Shown here: one piece after another, positions 1-7,334 of the stretch
Numbering within the stretch: position 1 is the first letter of the stretch
Layout of the letters: each line of letters opens with the position of its first letter
Origin: Desulfatibacillaceae bacterium
Lineage (GTDB): Bacteria > Desulfobacterota > Desulfobacteria > Desulfobacterales > Desulfatibacillaceae
Reading direction: 5' to 3'
DNA length: 13,641 nt
Assembly (NCBI GenBank): GCA_030018745.1
Contig: JASEHB010000005.1
Span: forward strand, 5,679-19,319
Program-made: the position numbers and the translations under genes
The notes under the pieces: model-generated
What the model was told of the DNA's origin: nothing
Seen by the model: the letters and a program-made list of their open reading frames with translations, nothing else
The model's database searches: none

Positions 1-1
1 G

Positions 2-1426
2 AAAAAGGCAAAGACATATAATCTGATTTTCACCGGAGAGATTGCCCAGGGCCAGGACAGGCAGGCTGTGTGCGAGCGTCTTGCAGGGCTTTTTGGAATT
101 GACTCCGATGATGTGGAAACCCTTTTCGAAAACGCTCCTGATGTAATAAAGCGCAATGCAGACCAGGAAACGGCCCGGCGGCTTTGCGCCTCTGTGGAGG
201 AAGCGGGAGTCCGCTGTATATTGGAGGAGGCTGATAAGGCCAAAATTCCAGGGTGTTGTCCTGCCTGCGGGTATGAGGCCCTGGAGCCGGATGATCCCCT
301 TTTGTGCGGAGCAGAAGGGCAAGGCGAGTGCCCTGCCTGCGGCATAATTGTTGCCAAGTACAAGAAGCCTGACAGACCCGGCGGCGACGCCTCCCCTGCA
401 AGGGACAAAGAGACCCCGCCCAAAAAGTCAGGGGCAAGGCAGTCCGTGCCTGCCCGCACTGTTGTTCGGCCCTTGGGCGAAAGCAAACTGCCGCCGGGTT
501 TTGATTTTAAATCCAAAAGCCCGGCCACCTATGGACAGCGGGTGCTTGCAACCATCCACACTCTTTTCAGGGCTGTTTGCATCTGTCTTGTTTTGTTCAT
601 CGGCTTTTCCGCATTTTTGCGTTTTGTGCTGCCCCAAAGGCTTGCCGGAGCCGGTAATTCTTTGGAGCGCCTTACCCTTGCCCTTACGCCGGACTATTTT
701 TTCGGGGTTGTTTTTCTGGCTGTTGCAGGGCTGGTTTTTTTGTGGGCGCTTTTGCTTTTTCCCATGCAAAACAGGGCAAGCAGGGGTCAGGGAGCGGCAG
801 GCATAAGGGTGCTGGACCAGAATAACGGGCTGCCAGGCCCAGGGGCCTTTGTGCTGCGCTTTTTGGGCAATGTCCTGACCCTGGCGCTGGTCGGGCTTCC
901 CCTGCTTTTGCAGGTGGTGGATAAAAACCGCAGAAGCCTTGCAGACAGGCTTTCCAAAACCTGGCAAGCCAATGAGGCCCCGCTTCTGGATGCCAAGGCC
1001 GTTAACATGGCGCTTTTGCCCGTAATTTTTGCAGTTCTTCTTGCCGGGGCATGGCTCATGCTTTCGGTGTGGATACTGGAAACCCCTGCAGGCAGCCAGG
1101 ACCAGGCTGCTGATGCAAGCGCCCAGGCCCTGGAAAGGGAATCCCTTGCCCAGGGTTTTGAGCGGAGAATTTTAAGCGAGATGGCAGTCTGCCAGGAAAG
1201 GATGCTGGCGAACACGGGCCGGTATTCGGATGATTTTGGCAGCCTGCTTGAAGCCTGCCGGGGCGCTGCTGTAAGCCCCCAGGCCCGCTCCTTTATACAG
1301 AGCGGCCTTCTGGAGGTGCGCCTCACCCAGGAAGGCTACCTCATGACCCTGCGCACAGGCAGAGACACGGCCCATGTTCAGACCCAGGATGGCTACCTGG
1401 GTATAAGGGACTTGACCGGCTTGTGA
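2..1426 (+). CDS. Zinc-ribbon, RDD-family membrane protein (5' end outside window)
   Basis: The reading frame is open to the left edge, so the true start lies upstream; the first GTG in frame (position 68) is probably internal because recognisable domain sequence precedes it. The visible 474 residues show, counted from the edge: an N-terminal alpha/beta module (about 1-75, with a TGEIAQGQD stretch); a zinc ribbon with two CPAC pairs (about 86-113); a charged linker; then an RDD domain with about four hydrophobic helices (roughly 188-206, 233-253, 284-303, 335-357). The RDD signature is the conserved run DKNRRSLADRLSKT, after the family's usual GxRVLD-like stretch. About 110 residues follow the last helix and include two cysteines in a probable soluble tail. 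RDD proteins are membrane proteins of mostly unknown function, some linked to transport. The substrate cannot be told. The partner of the cytosolic ribbon is unknown. Confidence 0.85.
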   Translation, partial: KKAKTYNLIFTGEIAQGQDRQAVCERLAGLFGIDSDDVETLFENAPDVIKRNADQETARRLCASVEEAGVRCILEEADKAKIPGCCPACGYEALEPDDPLLCGAEGQGECPACGIIVAKYKKPDRPGGDASPARDKETPPKKSGARQSVPARTVVRPLGESKLPPGFDFKSKSPATYGQRVLATIHTLFRAVCICLVLFIGFSAFLRFVLPQRLAGAGNSLERLTLALTPDYFFGVVFLAVAGLVFLWALLLFPMQNRASRGQGAAGIRVLDQNNGLPGPGAFVLRFLGNVLTLALVGLPLLLQVVDKNRRSLADRLSKTWQANEAPLLDAKAVNMALLPVIFAVLLAGAWLMLSVWILETPAGSQDQAADASAQALERESLAQGFERRILSEMAVCQERMLANTGRYSDDFGSLLEACRGAAVSPQARSFIQSGLLEVRLTQEGYLMTLRTGRDTAHVQTQDGYLGIRDLTGL

Positions 1427-1601
1427 TTGATGGGAAAAAGCTTTCTTGCAGCAAGCAGTTTCCTGTTGTTTTGATAAGCCCCCTGCCTTGCCCGCAAAAT
1501 CATTTAAACAAGCTCTCCTCTTTGTATGCCTGCCAATTATAACCATCTATTATAACAGCATGATTATGTAATTCAAAAAACGGGTTGAAATTTTTTTGGC
1601 C

Positions 1602-1610
1602 TGTTATAAA
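1602..1610 (+). promoter_or_regulatory. Possible extended -10 promoter for the signalling cluster
   Basis: The bases TGTTATAAA fit an extended -10 element (TG-N-TATAAA) in an AT-rich stretch. A TTGAAA lies upstream at 1585-1590, but its 14-base spacing is too short for a normal -35. It is the best promoter-like sequence before the gene at 1844, and would give a leader of about 230 bases. The two copies of ATTATAAC nearby (1536-1543 and 1549-1556) may be alternative -10 elements or binding repeats. Confidence 0.4.
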
Positions 1611-1637
1611 AAAATCACAGTGAAAAGCTTGCATTTT

Positions 1638-1664
1638 TATCGAGAGTAGTTATTGTTCTCGATA
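1638..1664 (+). promoter_or_regulatory. Inverted repeat TATCGAGA-N11-TCTCGATA in the leader
   Basis: Perfect 8-base arms (1638-1645 and 1657-1664) are separated by 11 bases. It lies about 50 bases downstream of the proposed promoter, so it could be an RNA hairpin in the leader or a dimeric regulator site. No family-specific motif is recognised. Confidence 0.5.
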
Positions 1665-1733
1665 TGTGCCATTGCGTGCATTCTGTCTTTACCTGAAAGA
1701 CATACCGGGTTTCCAGAATACAAGTTTAAGCCG

Positions 1734-1766
1734 TGGAGTTTATGCAAGGGCCTTGCATAAACTCCA
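1734..1766 (+). promoter_or_regulatory. Near-perfect 16-base inverted repeat in the leader
   Basis: The left arm TGGAGTTTATGCAAGG is matched exactly by its reverse complement around one central G (1750). As RNA it would form a stem of about 14 base pairs with a 5-base loop; as DNA it is an almost perfect palindrome. No T-run follows on either strand, so it is not an intrinsic terminator. It sits 78 bases before the roadblock start. An attenuator stem, an mRNA-stabilising hairpin or an operator are all possible. Confidence 0.65.
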
Positions 1767-1777
1767 TTTGGGCGGAG

Positions 1778-1800
1778 AAACGGCCTAAAAGCCTTTTTTT
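1778..1800 (+). terminator. Weak terminator-like hairpin in the leader
   Basis: A short stem (AAA-c-GGC pairing with GCCTTT, loop CTAAAA) runs into a seven-T tract at 1794-1800. The stem has only six pairs and a bulged C, so termination on its own would be weak. Its position between the large hairpin and the first gene suggests a possible attenuation site. Confidence 0.35.
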
Positions 1801-1843
1801 CGCAAACACACCTGATCAATTCATTTAAGGAAAGGAAAAGCAA

Positions 1844-2212
1844 ATGTCTCGTAACGAAGCCTTGAACAAGGCACTGGAGAATCTTCAGGCAAGCTCCGGC
1901 GATGTGCAGGCCTGCGCCGTGGTTTCTGAAGACGGGCTTATAATTGCAAGCTCGCTGCCCCAGAGCATGGATGAGTCCCACATCGGCGCAATGAGCGCGG
2001 CCATGCTCACAATGGGAAGCCGCACAGCCATTGAACTCAAGCGGGGCAAGCTCCAGCAGCTTTTTGTAAAGGGCGATTCCGGGTATGTCATCATCATGTA
2101 TGCAGGCCCCCATGCGGTTCTTCTGGCTGTAACCGGCAAGGATGCAAAGCTTGGACTTATCTTTTTTGATTTGGCCAGAGCTGCCGAAGAGGTGGAGAAC
2201 ATCCTCTTATAG
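1844..2212 (+). CDS. Roadblock/LC7 domain protein (MglB-like)
   Basis: The 122-residue protein is a single roadblock/LC7 fold along its whole length: N-terminal helix, a CAVVSEDGLIIAS strand-turn-strand, a central helix around HIGAMSAAMLTMG, further strands, and a C-terminal helix. Roadblock proteins dimerise and often regulate small GTPases, as MglB does for MglA, or serve as scaffolds. The start is supported by the purine-rich AAGGAAAGGAAAAG just upstream. It opens a same-strand cluster with an ODP protein, a hybrid kinase, a response regulator, a ParA-like protein and a second roadblock-like protein. No MglA-type GTPase is in view, so its partner may be the ParA-like protein or the DUF4388 regulator; this is inference. 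Confidence 0.9.
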   Translation: MSRNEALNKALENLQASSGDVQACAVVSEDGLIIASSLPQSMDESHIGAMSAAMLTMGSRTAIELKRGKLQQLFVKGDSGYVIIMYAGPHAVLLAVTGKDAKLGLIFFDLARAAEEVENILL

Positions 2213-2318
2213 CCATGACGGCCAGGAAAAAGGGTCCCTTGCAGGTGCGGGCCAAAGCGGTCCTTTCCCTGCGGGGGTTTGCGGCACAAATCAATACAAA
2301 ACATTCAAGGGGCTTACC

Positions 2319-3065
2319 ATGATCAAGCTTTACGACAAGGACGGACATTCCAACATGATGATTGATGATTTGGGCAGCGGCTCAATGGTCCAGGCAAACC
2401 AGCACATCATTGTTCACGGCAAGGAGGGGATGATTCTGGATCCTGGCGGGCACAAGGTTTACAGCGCCCTCTTTCCGCAAATCGCCTCGCTGATGCCCAT
2501 GAAGGGCCTCAAGTACATATTCTTCTCCCACCAGGACCCGGACATAATTGCCGCTGCCAACGGCTGGCTCATGGTGACAGATGCCGAGGCCTACCTTTCG
2601 GGCCTGTGGATGCGTTTTATCACCCATTTCGGGGTGGATGAGCTTGCTGTGAAAAGAATAAGGCCAATACCAGACGAGGGCATGAACCTGACCATAGGAG
2701 ACGCTCAAATAAAGCTCATTCCGGCCCACTTTCTCCACTCGGCGGGCAACTTCCAGGTTTATGATACTGTTTCCAAAATCCTTTATTCCGGAGACCTTGG
2801 GGCCAGCCTGGGCCAGACCTACTCCATGGTGGAGAATTTTGACGAGCACATCAAATACATGGAGGGTTTTCACAAGCGCTATCTGCCCACCAAAAAGGCT
2901 CTTCAGATGTGGGTGAAAACCGTCAGAAAGCTTGACATTGAAATGATTGCGCCCCAGCATGGCGCGATTTTCGGCAACCGCGAGCTTTCCAACCGCTTCA
3001 TTGACTGGCTGGAAGGGCTTTCCTGCGGGCTGGATCTCATGGGGGACGAATACCCGATTCCATAA
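2319..3065 (+). CDS. Stand-alone diiron ODP protein (metallo-beta-lactamase fold)
   Basis: The 248-residue protein has the metallo-beta-lactamase fold of the catalytic domain of flavodiiron proteins (FprA/ROO type). Probable iron ligands are H71, D73 and D75 in SHQDPD, H140, D159 in SGDLG and H214 in APQHG. The residue after D75, usually histidine in the HxExDH motif, is isoleucine here, and the usual glutamate is aspartate; this resembles the oxygen-binding diiron proteins used as sensors. No flavodoxin/FMN domain is present, unlike the ~400-residue reductases, so efficient O2 or NO reduction would need a separate electron donor. Start ATG 2319 has AAGGGG seven bases upstream; the frame extends further up, but that part overlaps the preceding gene and lacks fold features. 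The hybrid kinase gene follows after 54 bases, suggesting that this protein feeds the kinase a gas or redox signal. A detoxifying enzyme is the alternative. Confidence 0.85.
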   Translation: MIKLYDKDGHSNMMIDDLGSGSMVQANQHIIVHGKEGMILDPGGHKVYSALFPQIASLMPMKGLKYIFFSHQDPDIIAAANGWLMVTDAEAYLSGLWMRFITHFGVDELAVKRIRPIPDEGMNLTIGDAQIKLIPAHFLHSAGNFQVYDTVSKILYSGDLGASLGQTYSMVENFDEHIKYMEGFHKRYLPTKKALQMWVKTVRKLDIEMIAPQHGAIFGNRELSNRFIDWLEGLSCGLDLMGDEYPIP

Positions 3066-3119
3066 ATCAAGGGTAGCTGCAAACTTATTGGCCGGATAAA
3101 ATATTACAGAAGGTTATTG

Positions 3120-5537
3120 ATGATTTCCGTTGAATCGATATTTGTGGATGCCATGCGCACCCTTGCAATGGTGCTGGACATGGATGAGGGCGAGAAGCTC
3201 AACCACGCATGGCGGGTGGGCCTTGTGAGCCTGGCTGTTGCCAAGGAGATGGGGCTTTCCAGGCCTGATCTGGTTTACTACGGCGGCCTTCTTCACGACA
3301 TAGGCTCTGTGGGCCTTTTGGATCATGTCATCCACCATGCCCAGCATGGCTTTAAAGACAGCGAGGCTCGCAGGCACTCGGAAAAGGGTGCGCATATTCT
3401 GCGCCCCTTCCTCCCTGCCCTGGGCCTGGACACAATGGTGGCCGAGCATCACGAGCGTTTTGACGGCAAGGGCTTTCCATCAGGCAAAAAGGAAGATGAA
3501 ATAAGCATTCCGGCGGCTGTCATCCACATGGCGGACATTCTGGATGTGCTTTTGCGTGATCAGCCCTCCCAGGTTCTTTGGGAAAAGGTCTTCAAAATAA
3601 CAAAGCAGGCGTCTGGTGCGGCCGTGGCCCCTGCCGTGGCCCAGGCAGCGGCCTCGGTGATTGAAAGGGAAAGGGACTGGTTCGAGGATCTCTTTGAGCC
3701 TGAAGGCCCCAAGACCCAGGCAATGGCCATACATCTGGCTCCCAAAGAAACGGCCTCTTACACACCGGACGACCTTCTTGGGCAGATGCTATGGCTCTTC
3801 ACCCGCGTGATAGACGCCAAAAGCCCGGCCATAATGGGGCATTCAATCCGTGTGGCATGGACTGCATCCCGAATTGCCCAGACCCTGGCCACGGAGGATT
3901 TGGACCCGCAGGACCTTGTCTGGGCAGGGCTTTTGCACGATGTAGGTGTGATGGGCGTGCCAAGAAGCCTTTTTTCTTCGGACAAAACCCCAGACTCCAA
4001 GGAGCGCCTGCGGCTTAACCGGCATGCAGCCTACTCGATGGAGGTCATAAGCCACATGAGGCCTGTGGCGCACCTGGCCCTGGCCGCAGGCTCCCACCAC
4101 GAGCATTACAACGGGCAAGGCTATCCCTTGCGGGCCAGAGGGGAGGAGATTCCCCTCATGGGCCGCCTGCTTGCCTTCAGCGACTATTACGACCGTCTGA
4201 CTCTGCCCGGCAGGCCCGGAAGCCTTTCCCACGAAAAGGCAATGAAAAGGCTTGGGCAGGAAAAGGGCAGGCGGTTGGACCCCCGGCTTGCAGAGGCAGC
4301 TCTTGATGTACTTTCATCCTGCGGACAGCTTCAAGCAGAGCCGCCACAGGATCTGGAGAGCTTCCGGCAGCTTTTCAGCACGGACAGGGCTGATGTTGCA
4401 AGCCTTGTAAAGAAAGAGGCTCCGGCAGTTCAGGTTCCGCCGGACCCGCAGCTCACAAGGGTTTCGCTTCTGTACCAGAGCTTTCTTTTGAGCCATGAGC
4501 CGGTTGCCTTCACCGATTCTTCGGACAAAATTCTGGATGCAAACCGGGCATTTTTGGAACTTGTGGGGCTTGGTCTGGACAAGGTGGCGGGCAGCTTTGC
4601 GACCGACCTTGGCCTGGACTTGGCAGATAGCACCGGTGCAGGCCAAACAAGGGAAATCGCCTTTGCGGGGCCGGACGGCAGGACTGTTGAGCTTCTTGTT
4701 TCATCCCAGATAATAAGGGACACGGCAGGGCAAAGCCTTGGCCGGATATGGCACATGAGCGACATTTCCGCCCGCAGGCAGATGGAGGAGGCCTTAAAGG
4801 AAAAAAACCGTGCGCTTGCAGAGCTTAACCGCATGAAAAGCGATATGCTGGCCATAACCAGCCACGACATGAAGTCGCCGCTGGGCGGAATCATCGGCTA
4901 TGCCAGCATGGTAAAGGAGCTTTTCAACGATCTGGCCCCGGTAGAGATTCTGCGCTATCTGGACCGCATAATCGCTTCGGGCAACCAGCTTGTCCGCTTC
5001 ATCAACGATATTCTGGACGCCTCGCGCATTGAATCGGGCAGTCTGGAGCTTTTCTTTGATGAGGTGGACCTGGACTCCATTTTGCGCCTGCTCACCGATG
5101 AGCAGCTTGCAGCTCATCACGGAAGAGAGATATCCATCCGCTATCTGGCCCCAAAGAATCTCAAACCCGTCTGGGCCGACAAGGCAAGAATCACCCAGGT
5201 TCTTGCAAACCTTTTGTCCAATGCGGCAAAGTTTTCCCCCATCCGGGGGGAGATAACCATAGAATATGCAATTTCAGAGGATGGGAAACACATTGTAAGT
5301 GTTGCAGACCAGGGACCGGGCATACCAAAAGAAAATGCGGCCCGGATATTTGAGCGCTACTACCAGGTGAACGGAAACGGCGTTGCAAAATCCCAGGGTT
5401 CGGGGCTGGGCCTTTACATTGTAAAAAACCTGGCCCAGGCCCACGGGGGCGAGGTGGCTTTTTGCAACCGGGAAGGAGGGGGGAGCGTATTCACCCTCAC
5501 CCTGCCCGGCCTGTTGCCGGGAACCCGGCGGGAATGA
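3120..5537 (+). CDS. Double HD-GYP / PAS / hybrid-architecture sensor histidine kinase
   Basis: The 805-residue protein joins two HD-GYP-type domains to a kinase. HD 1 (about 20-150) shows H29, H59-D60, H86, HHE 110-112 and DGKGFP 115-120. HD 2 (about 215-375) shows H241, H273-D274, H302, HHE 326-328 and NGQGYP 331-336. Both lack the lysine of the usual HDxGK motif (S63 and V277 positions), and HD 2 has N where DG is normal. A PAS domain (about 450-550) and short coiled coil lead to HisKA with SHDMKSPL (H582), then HATPase_c with the N box (N697/N701), G1 DQGPG (730-734) and G2 GSGLGL (760-765). The kinase half appears complete; no membrane segment is seen, so it is cytosolic. HD-GYP domains normally hydrolyse cyclic di-GMP, but here they may sense or only bind it. 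ATG 3120 follows AGAAGG at six bases; a TTG one codon earlier is less likely. A response regulator gene follows within 20 bases. Confidence 0.92.
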   Translation: MISVESIFVDAMRTLAMVLDMDEGEKLNHAWRVGLVSLAVAKEMGLSRPDLVYYGGLLHDIGSVGLLDHVIHHAQHGFKDSEARRHSEKGAHILRPFLPALGLDTMVAEHHERFDGKGFPSGKKEDEISIPAAVIHMADILDVLLRDQPSQVLWEKVFKITKQASGAAVAPAVAQAAASVIERERDWFEDLFEPEGPKTQAMAIHLAPKETASYTPDDLLGQMLWLFTRVIDAKSPAIMGHSIRVAWTASRIAQTLATEDLDPQDLVWAGLLHDVGVMGVPRSLFSSDKTPDSKERLRLNRHAAYSMEVISHMRPVAHLALAAGSHHEHYNGQGYPLRARGEEIPLMGRLLAFSDYYDRLTLPGRPGSLSHEKAMKRLGQEKGRRLDPRLAEAALDVLSSCGQLQAEPPQDLESFRQLFSTDRADVASLVKKEAPAVQVPPDPQLTRVSLLYQSFLLSHEPVAFTDSSDKILDANRAFLELVGLGLDKVAGSFATDLGLDLADSTGAGQTREIAFAGPDGRTVELLVSSQIIRDTAGQSLGRIWHMSDISARRQMEEALKEKNRALAELNRMKSDMLAITSHDMKSPLGGIIGYASMVKELFNDLAPVEILRYLDRIIASGNQLVRFINDILDASRIESGSLELFFDEVDLDSILRLLTDEQLAAHHGREISIRYLAPKNLKPVWADKARITQVLANLLSNAAKFSPIRGEITIEYAISEDGKHIVSVADQGPGIPKENAARIFERYYQVNGNGVAKSQGSGLGLYIVKNLAQAHGGEVAFCNREGGGSVFTLTLPGLLPGTRRE

Positions 5538-5557
5538 GGGCTTTGGGAGGCTTTTAA

Positions 5558-6469
5558 ATGGCGCAGATAGGCATTCTCATAATTGATGATGACCCTGCGG
5601 TGCACGAGCTGCTCACGCAGTATCTCACCCTTTCCCATTACCGGGTGTTTGACGCCTATGACGGGAATTCGGGAATCCGCATGGTGGAGGAAATTCATCC
5701 TGACCTTGTTCTTCTGGATGTGCAGATGCCTGGCATGGATGGGTTTGCCACCCTTCTGGCCATAAGGGAAAAGGCCCAGTTGTCCGATATTCCCATACTT
5801 TTTCTCACCAGCCTGGATAGGCAGCACCTCAAGGTAAAGGGCCTGGAGCTTGGCGCAGATGACTACATAACAAAGCCTTTCAATTCGTCCGAGCTTCTGG
5901 CGCGCATAAAGGCGGCCCTGCGCAGAACAGCTCGCTACCGCAGGACAGAGGGCATAATGGCCGGCAACCTTTCGGACATATCCCTGGCAGACCTTCTCCA
6001 GAGCATGGAGATGGGGGCCAAGACAGCCACGGTCAAGCTGCCGGAAATGGACGGGGTCATCTACCTTTCCCAGGGCAGATTTGTTCATGCCCGGCAAGGC
6101 CGTTTCACCGGGGAGGAAGCCCTTGTGCGCATCTTTTTGCTGGAAAAGGGGAGCTTCACAACCCGTTTCAACGAGCTGCCAGCCAATATTGGCGGCCAGC
6201 CCCAGCCGTTGATGGGCCTTCTGATGAATGTCCTTGCAGCCAAGGACGAGATTATGGAGATTATTGCCAAGGTGGCCCAAAAGGCCCCCTACATAAAAAT
6301 AGAAGAAATGGCGTCCGGTCTGGCCCTGCCCCAAAACATGGAGCTGCCCGGCGTTTTTCCATTAAAGGATCTGGTGGCGGCAATGGAAGGAAGCCTCAAG
6401 GCCAATCTCAAAGCAGTTGTGGATGCAGTTAAATCCGGGCAGGTCAAGGTGGTGCATCAGGCCGGATAA
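5558..6469 (+). CDS. Response regulator with DUF4388 (PATAN) output domain
   Basis: Of 303 residues, 1-125 form a receiver domain: acidic pocket D10-D12, phosphoacceptor D54 in LLDVQMPGMDG, T84 in FLTS, and K106 in ITKPF. Residues about 133-230 match DUF4388/PATAN (AGNLSDISLADLLQSM, then YLSQGRFVHARQG), a domain commonly fused to receivers and roadblock proteins and thought to mediate protein contacts. The last ~70 residues are helical and unassigned. No DNA-binding domain is present, so the output is probably by protein interaction. GGGAGG lies seven bases before the ATG, and the gene starts 20 bases after the hybrid kinase stop, making that kinase the likely phosphodonor. Confidence 0.92.
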   Translation: MAQIGILIIDDDPAVHELLTQYLTLSHYRVFDAYDGNSGIRMVEEIHPDLVLLDVQMPGMDGFATLLAIREKAQLSDIPILFLTSLDRQHLKVKGLELGADDYITKPFNSSELLARIKAALRRTARYRRTEGIMAGNLSDISLADLLQSMEMGAKTATVKLPEMDGVIYLSQGRFVHARQGRFTGEEALVRIFLLEKGSFTTRFNELPANIGGQPQPLMGLLMNVLAAKDEIMEIIAKVAQKAPYIKIEEMASGLALPQNMELPGVFPLKDLVAAMEGSLKANLKAVVDAVKSGQVKVVHQAG

Positions 6470-6524
6470 GGCAGGCTCCGGCAGATGGCCAAATTGCAGG
6501 CCAAACAAAGTGGAGAAAACAGAT

Positions 6525-7334
6525 ATGCCAAAGGTCATAACAGTATCAAGCCTGAAGGGCGGCGTGGGGCAGACAGCCACCGTGCTAAACCTTGGTTACA
6601 GCATGAGCAGGCTGGGGCCAAAGGTTCTGGTCATTGACGCAGCCCCCCAGTCCGGCGCGGGCATGGCTTCCAATGCAAGGCAAAAAAACAGCGCCGGGCT
6701 TCTGGAGCTTTTAAAAGGCCAGGCAAAGGCTGCCGATGTGATTGTCTCTGCAAGGGAAGGGGGCCTGGATTTTCTTGGCACAGGCCCGGTGGAGGCCGAG
6801 GAGGTCATCTTTTTTGAAAAAGAGGCCTTTCGGGGCAATCTCACCAAGATCATCCGCTCTGTCACGGAAAAATACGACTATGTGTTTATAGACACGGCCA
6901 CAGGGCTTTCGGTTATAACTTATATATGCATGGCCTTGTCCAGCTCGGTCATAGTACCGCTGGCTCCCAATGCGCTTGCGGTAAAGAGCCTTGCGTCCAT
7001 GCTCAAGTTTTTCCGGCGGGTGCGTCTGCGGGCAAACCGCAGCCTTGTGCTGGAAGGTCTTTTGTTCACCATGACCGACCACACAAGCCCCTATGAAGTT
7101 TCACTCATAAACGATGTGCGCGAGAGCTTTCCGCCCCAAATCTTTTTTGAAACCGTTATTCCCTATGACCCGGCCTTTGAGCAGGCCAATGCAAGGGCCA
7201 CGGTGCTTGCCATGCTCCCTGAAGGGGAGAACGCAGGGCGGGCCTACCTGGATCTGGCTGTGGAAATGCGTTTAAGGGAAATGGCCCAAACCAGAAAGGG
7301 ATTTGAAAATGGGCAAGATGATGGAATCTTCTGA
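6525..7334 (+). CDS. ParA/MinD-like P-loop ATPase with altered Walker A
   Basis: The 269-residue protein has the ParA/MinD fold: deviant Walker A at 10-18 (LKGGVGQTA), the switch I-like IDAAPQ (37-42), Walker B-like VFIDTATG (120-127) and later VPLAPNALAVKS. The signature lysine K11 is kept, but the P-loop lysine is glutamine (Q16, codon CAG), the usual DxDPQ is DAAPQ, and the usual PP after the Walker B aspartate is AT. This predicts altered or weak nucleotide hydrolysis. No ParB gene, parS-like site or replication gene lies nearby, so plasmid or chromosome segregation is unlikely; positioning of a signalling complex fits better, but is inferred. ATG 6525 is chosen because family homology begins there, with TGGAGA upstream; earlier in-frame sequence has no ParA features. 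Its 3' end overlaps the next gene by 26 bases. Confidence 0.88.
   Translation: MPKVITVSSLKGGVGQTATVLNLGYSMSRLGPKVLVIDAAPQSGAGMASNARQKNSAGLLELLKGQAKAADVIVSAREGGLDFLGTGPVEAEEVIFFEKEAFRGNLTKIIRSVTEKYDYVFIDTATGLSVITYICMALSSSVIVPLAPNALAVKSLASMLKFFRRVRLRANRSLVLEGLLFTMTDHTSPYEVSLINDVRESFPPQIFFETVIPYDPAFEQANARATVLAMLPEGENAGRAYLDLAVEMRLREMAQTRKGFENGQDDGIF

Noticed and set aside
1637..1665. SAM-I riboswitch (an opening like TTATCGAGAG)
   Set aside because: The conserved core that should follow, with its GGAGGGA and GGCCC-GATGAAACC elements, is absent.
2142..2318. A longer start for the ODP gene
   Set aside because: The extension overlaps the roadblock gene and has no fold similarity; ATG 2319 has a good ribosome binding site and the fold begins there.
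5414..6334. A 306-codon minus-strand open frame across the kinase end and response regulator
   Set aside because: It is antisense to two genes with intact conserved motifs and resembles no protein family.
6525..7334. Plasmid or chromosome partition locus
   Set aside because: There is no ParB gene, no parS-like repeats and no replication gene, and the P-loop is altered.
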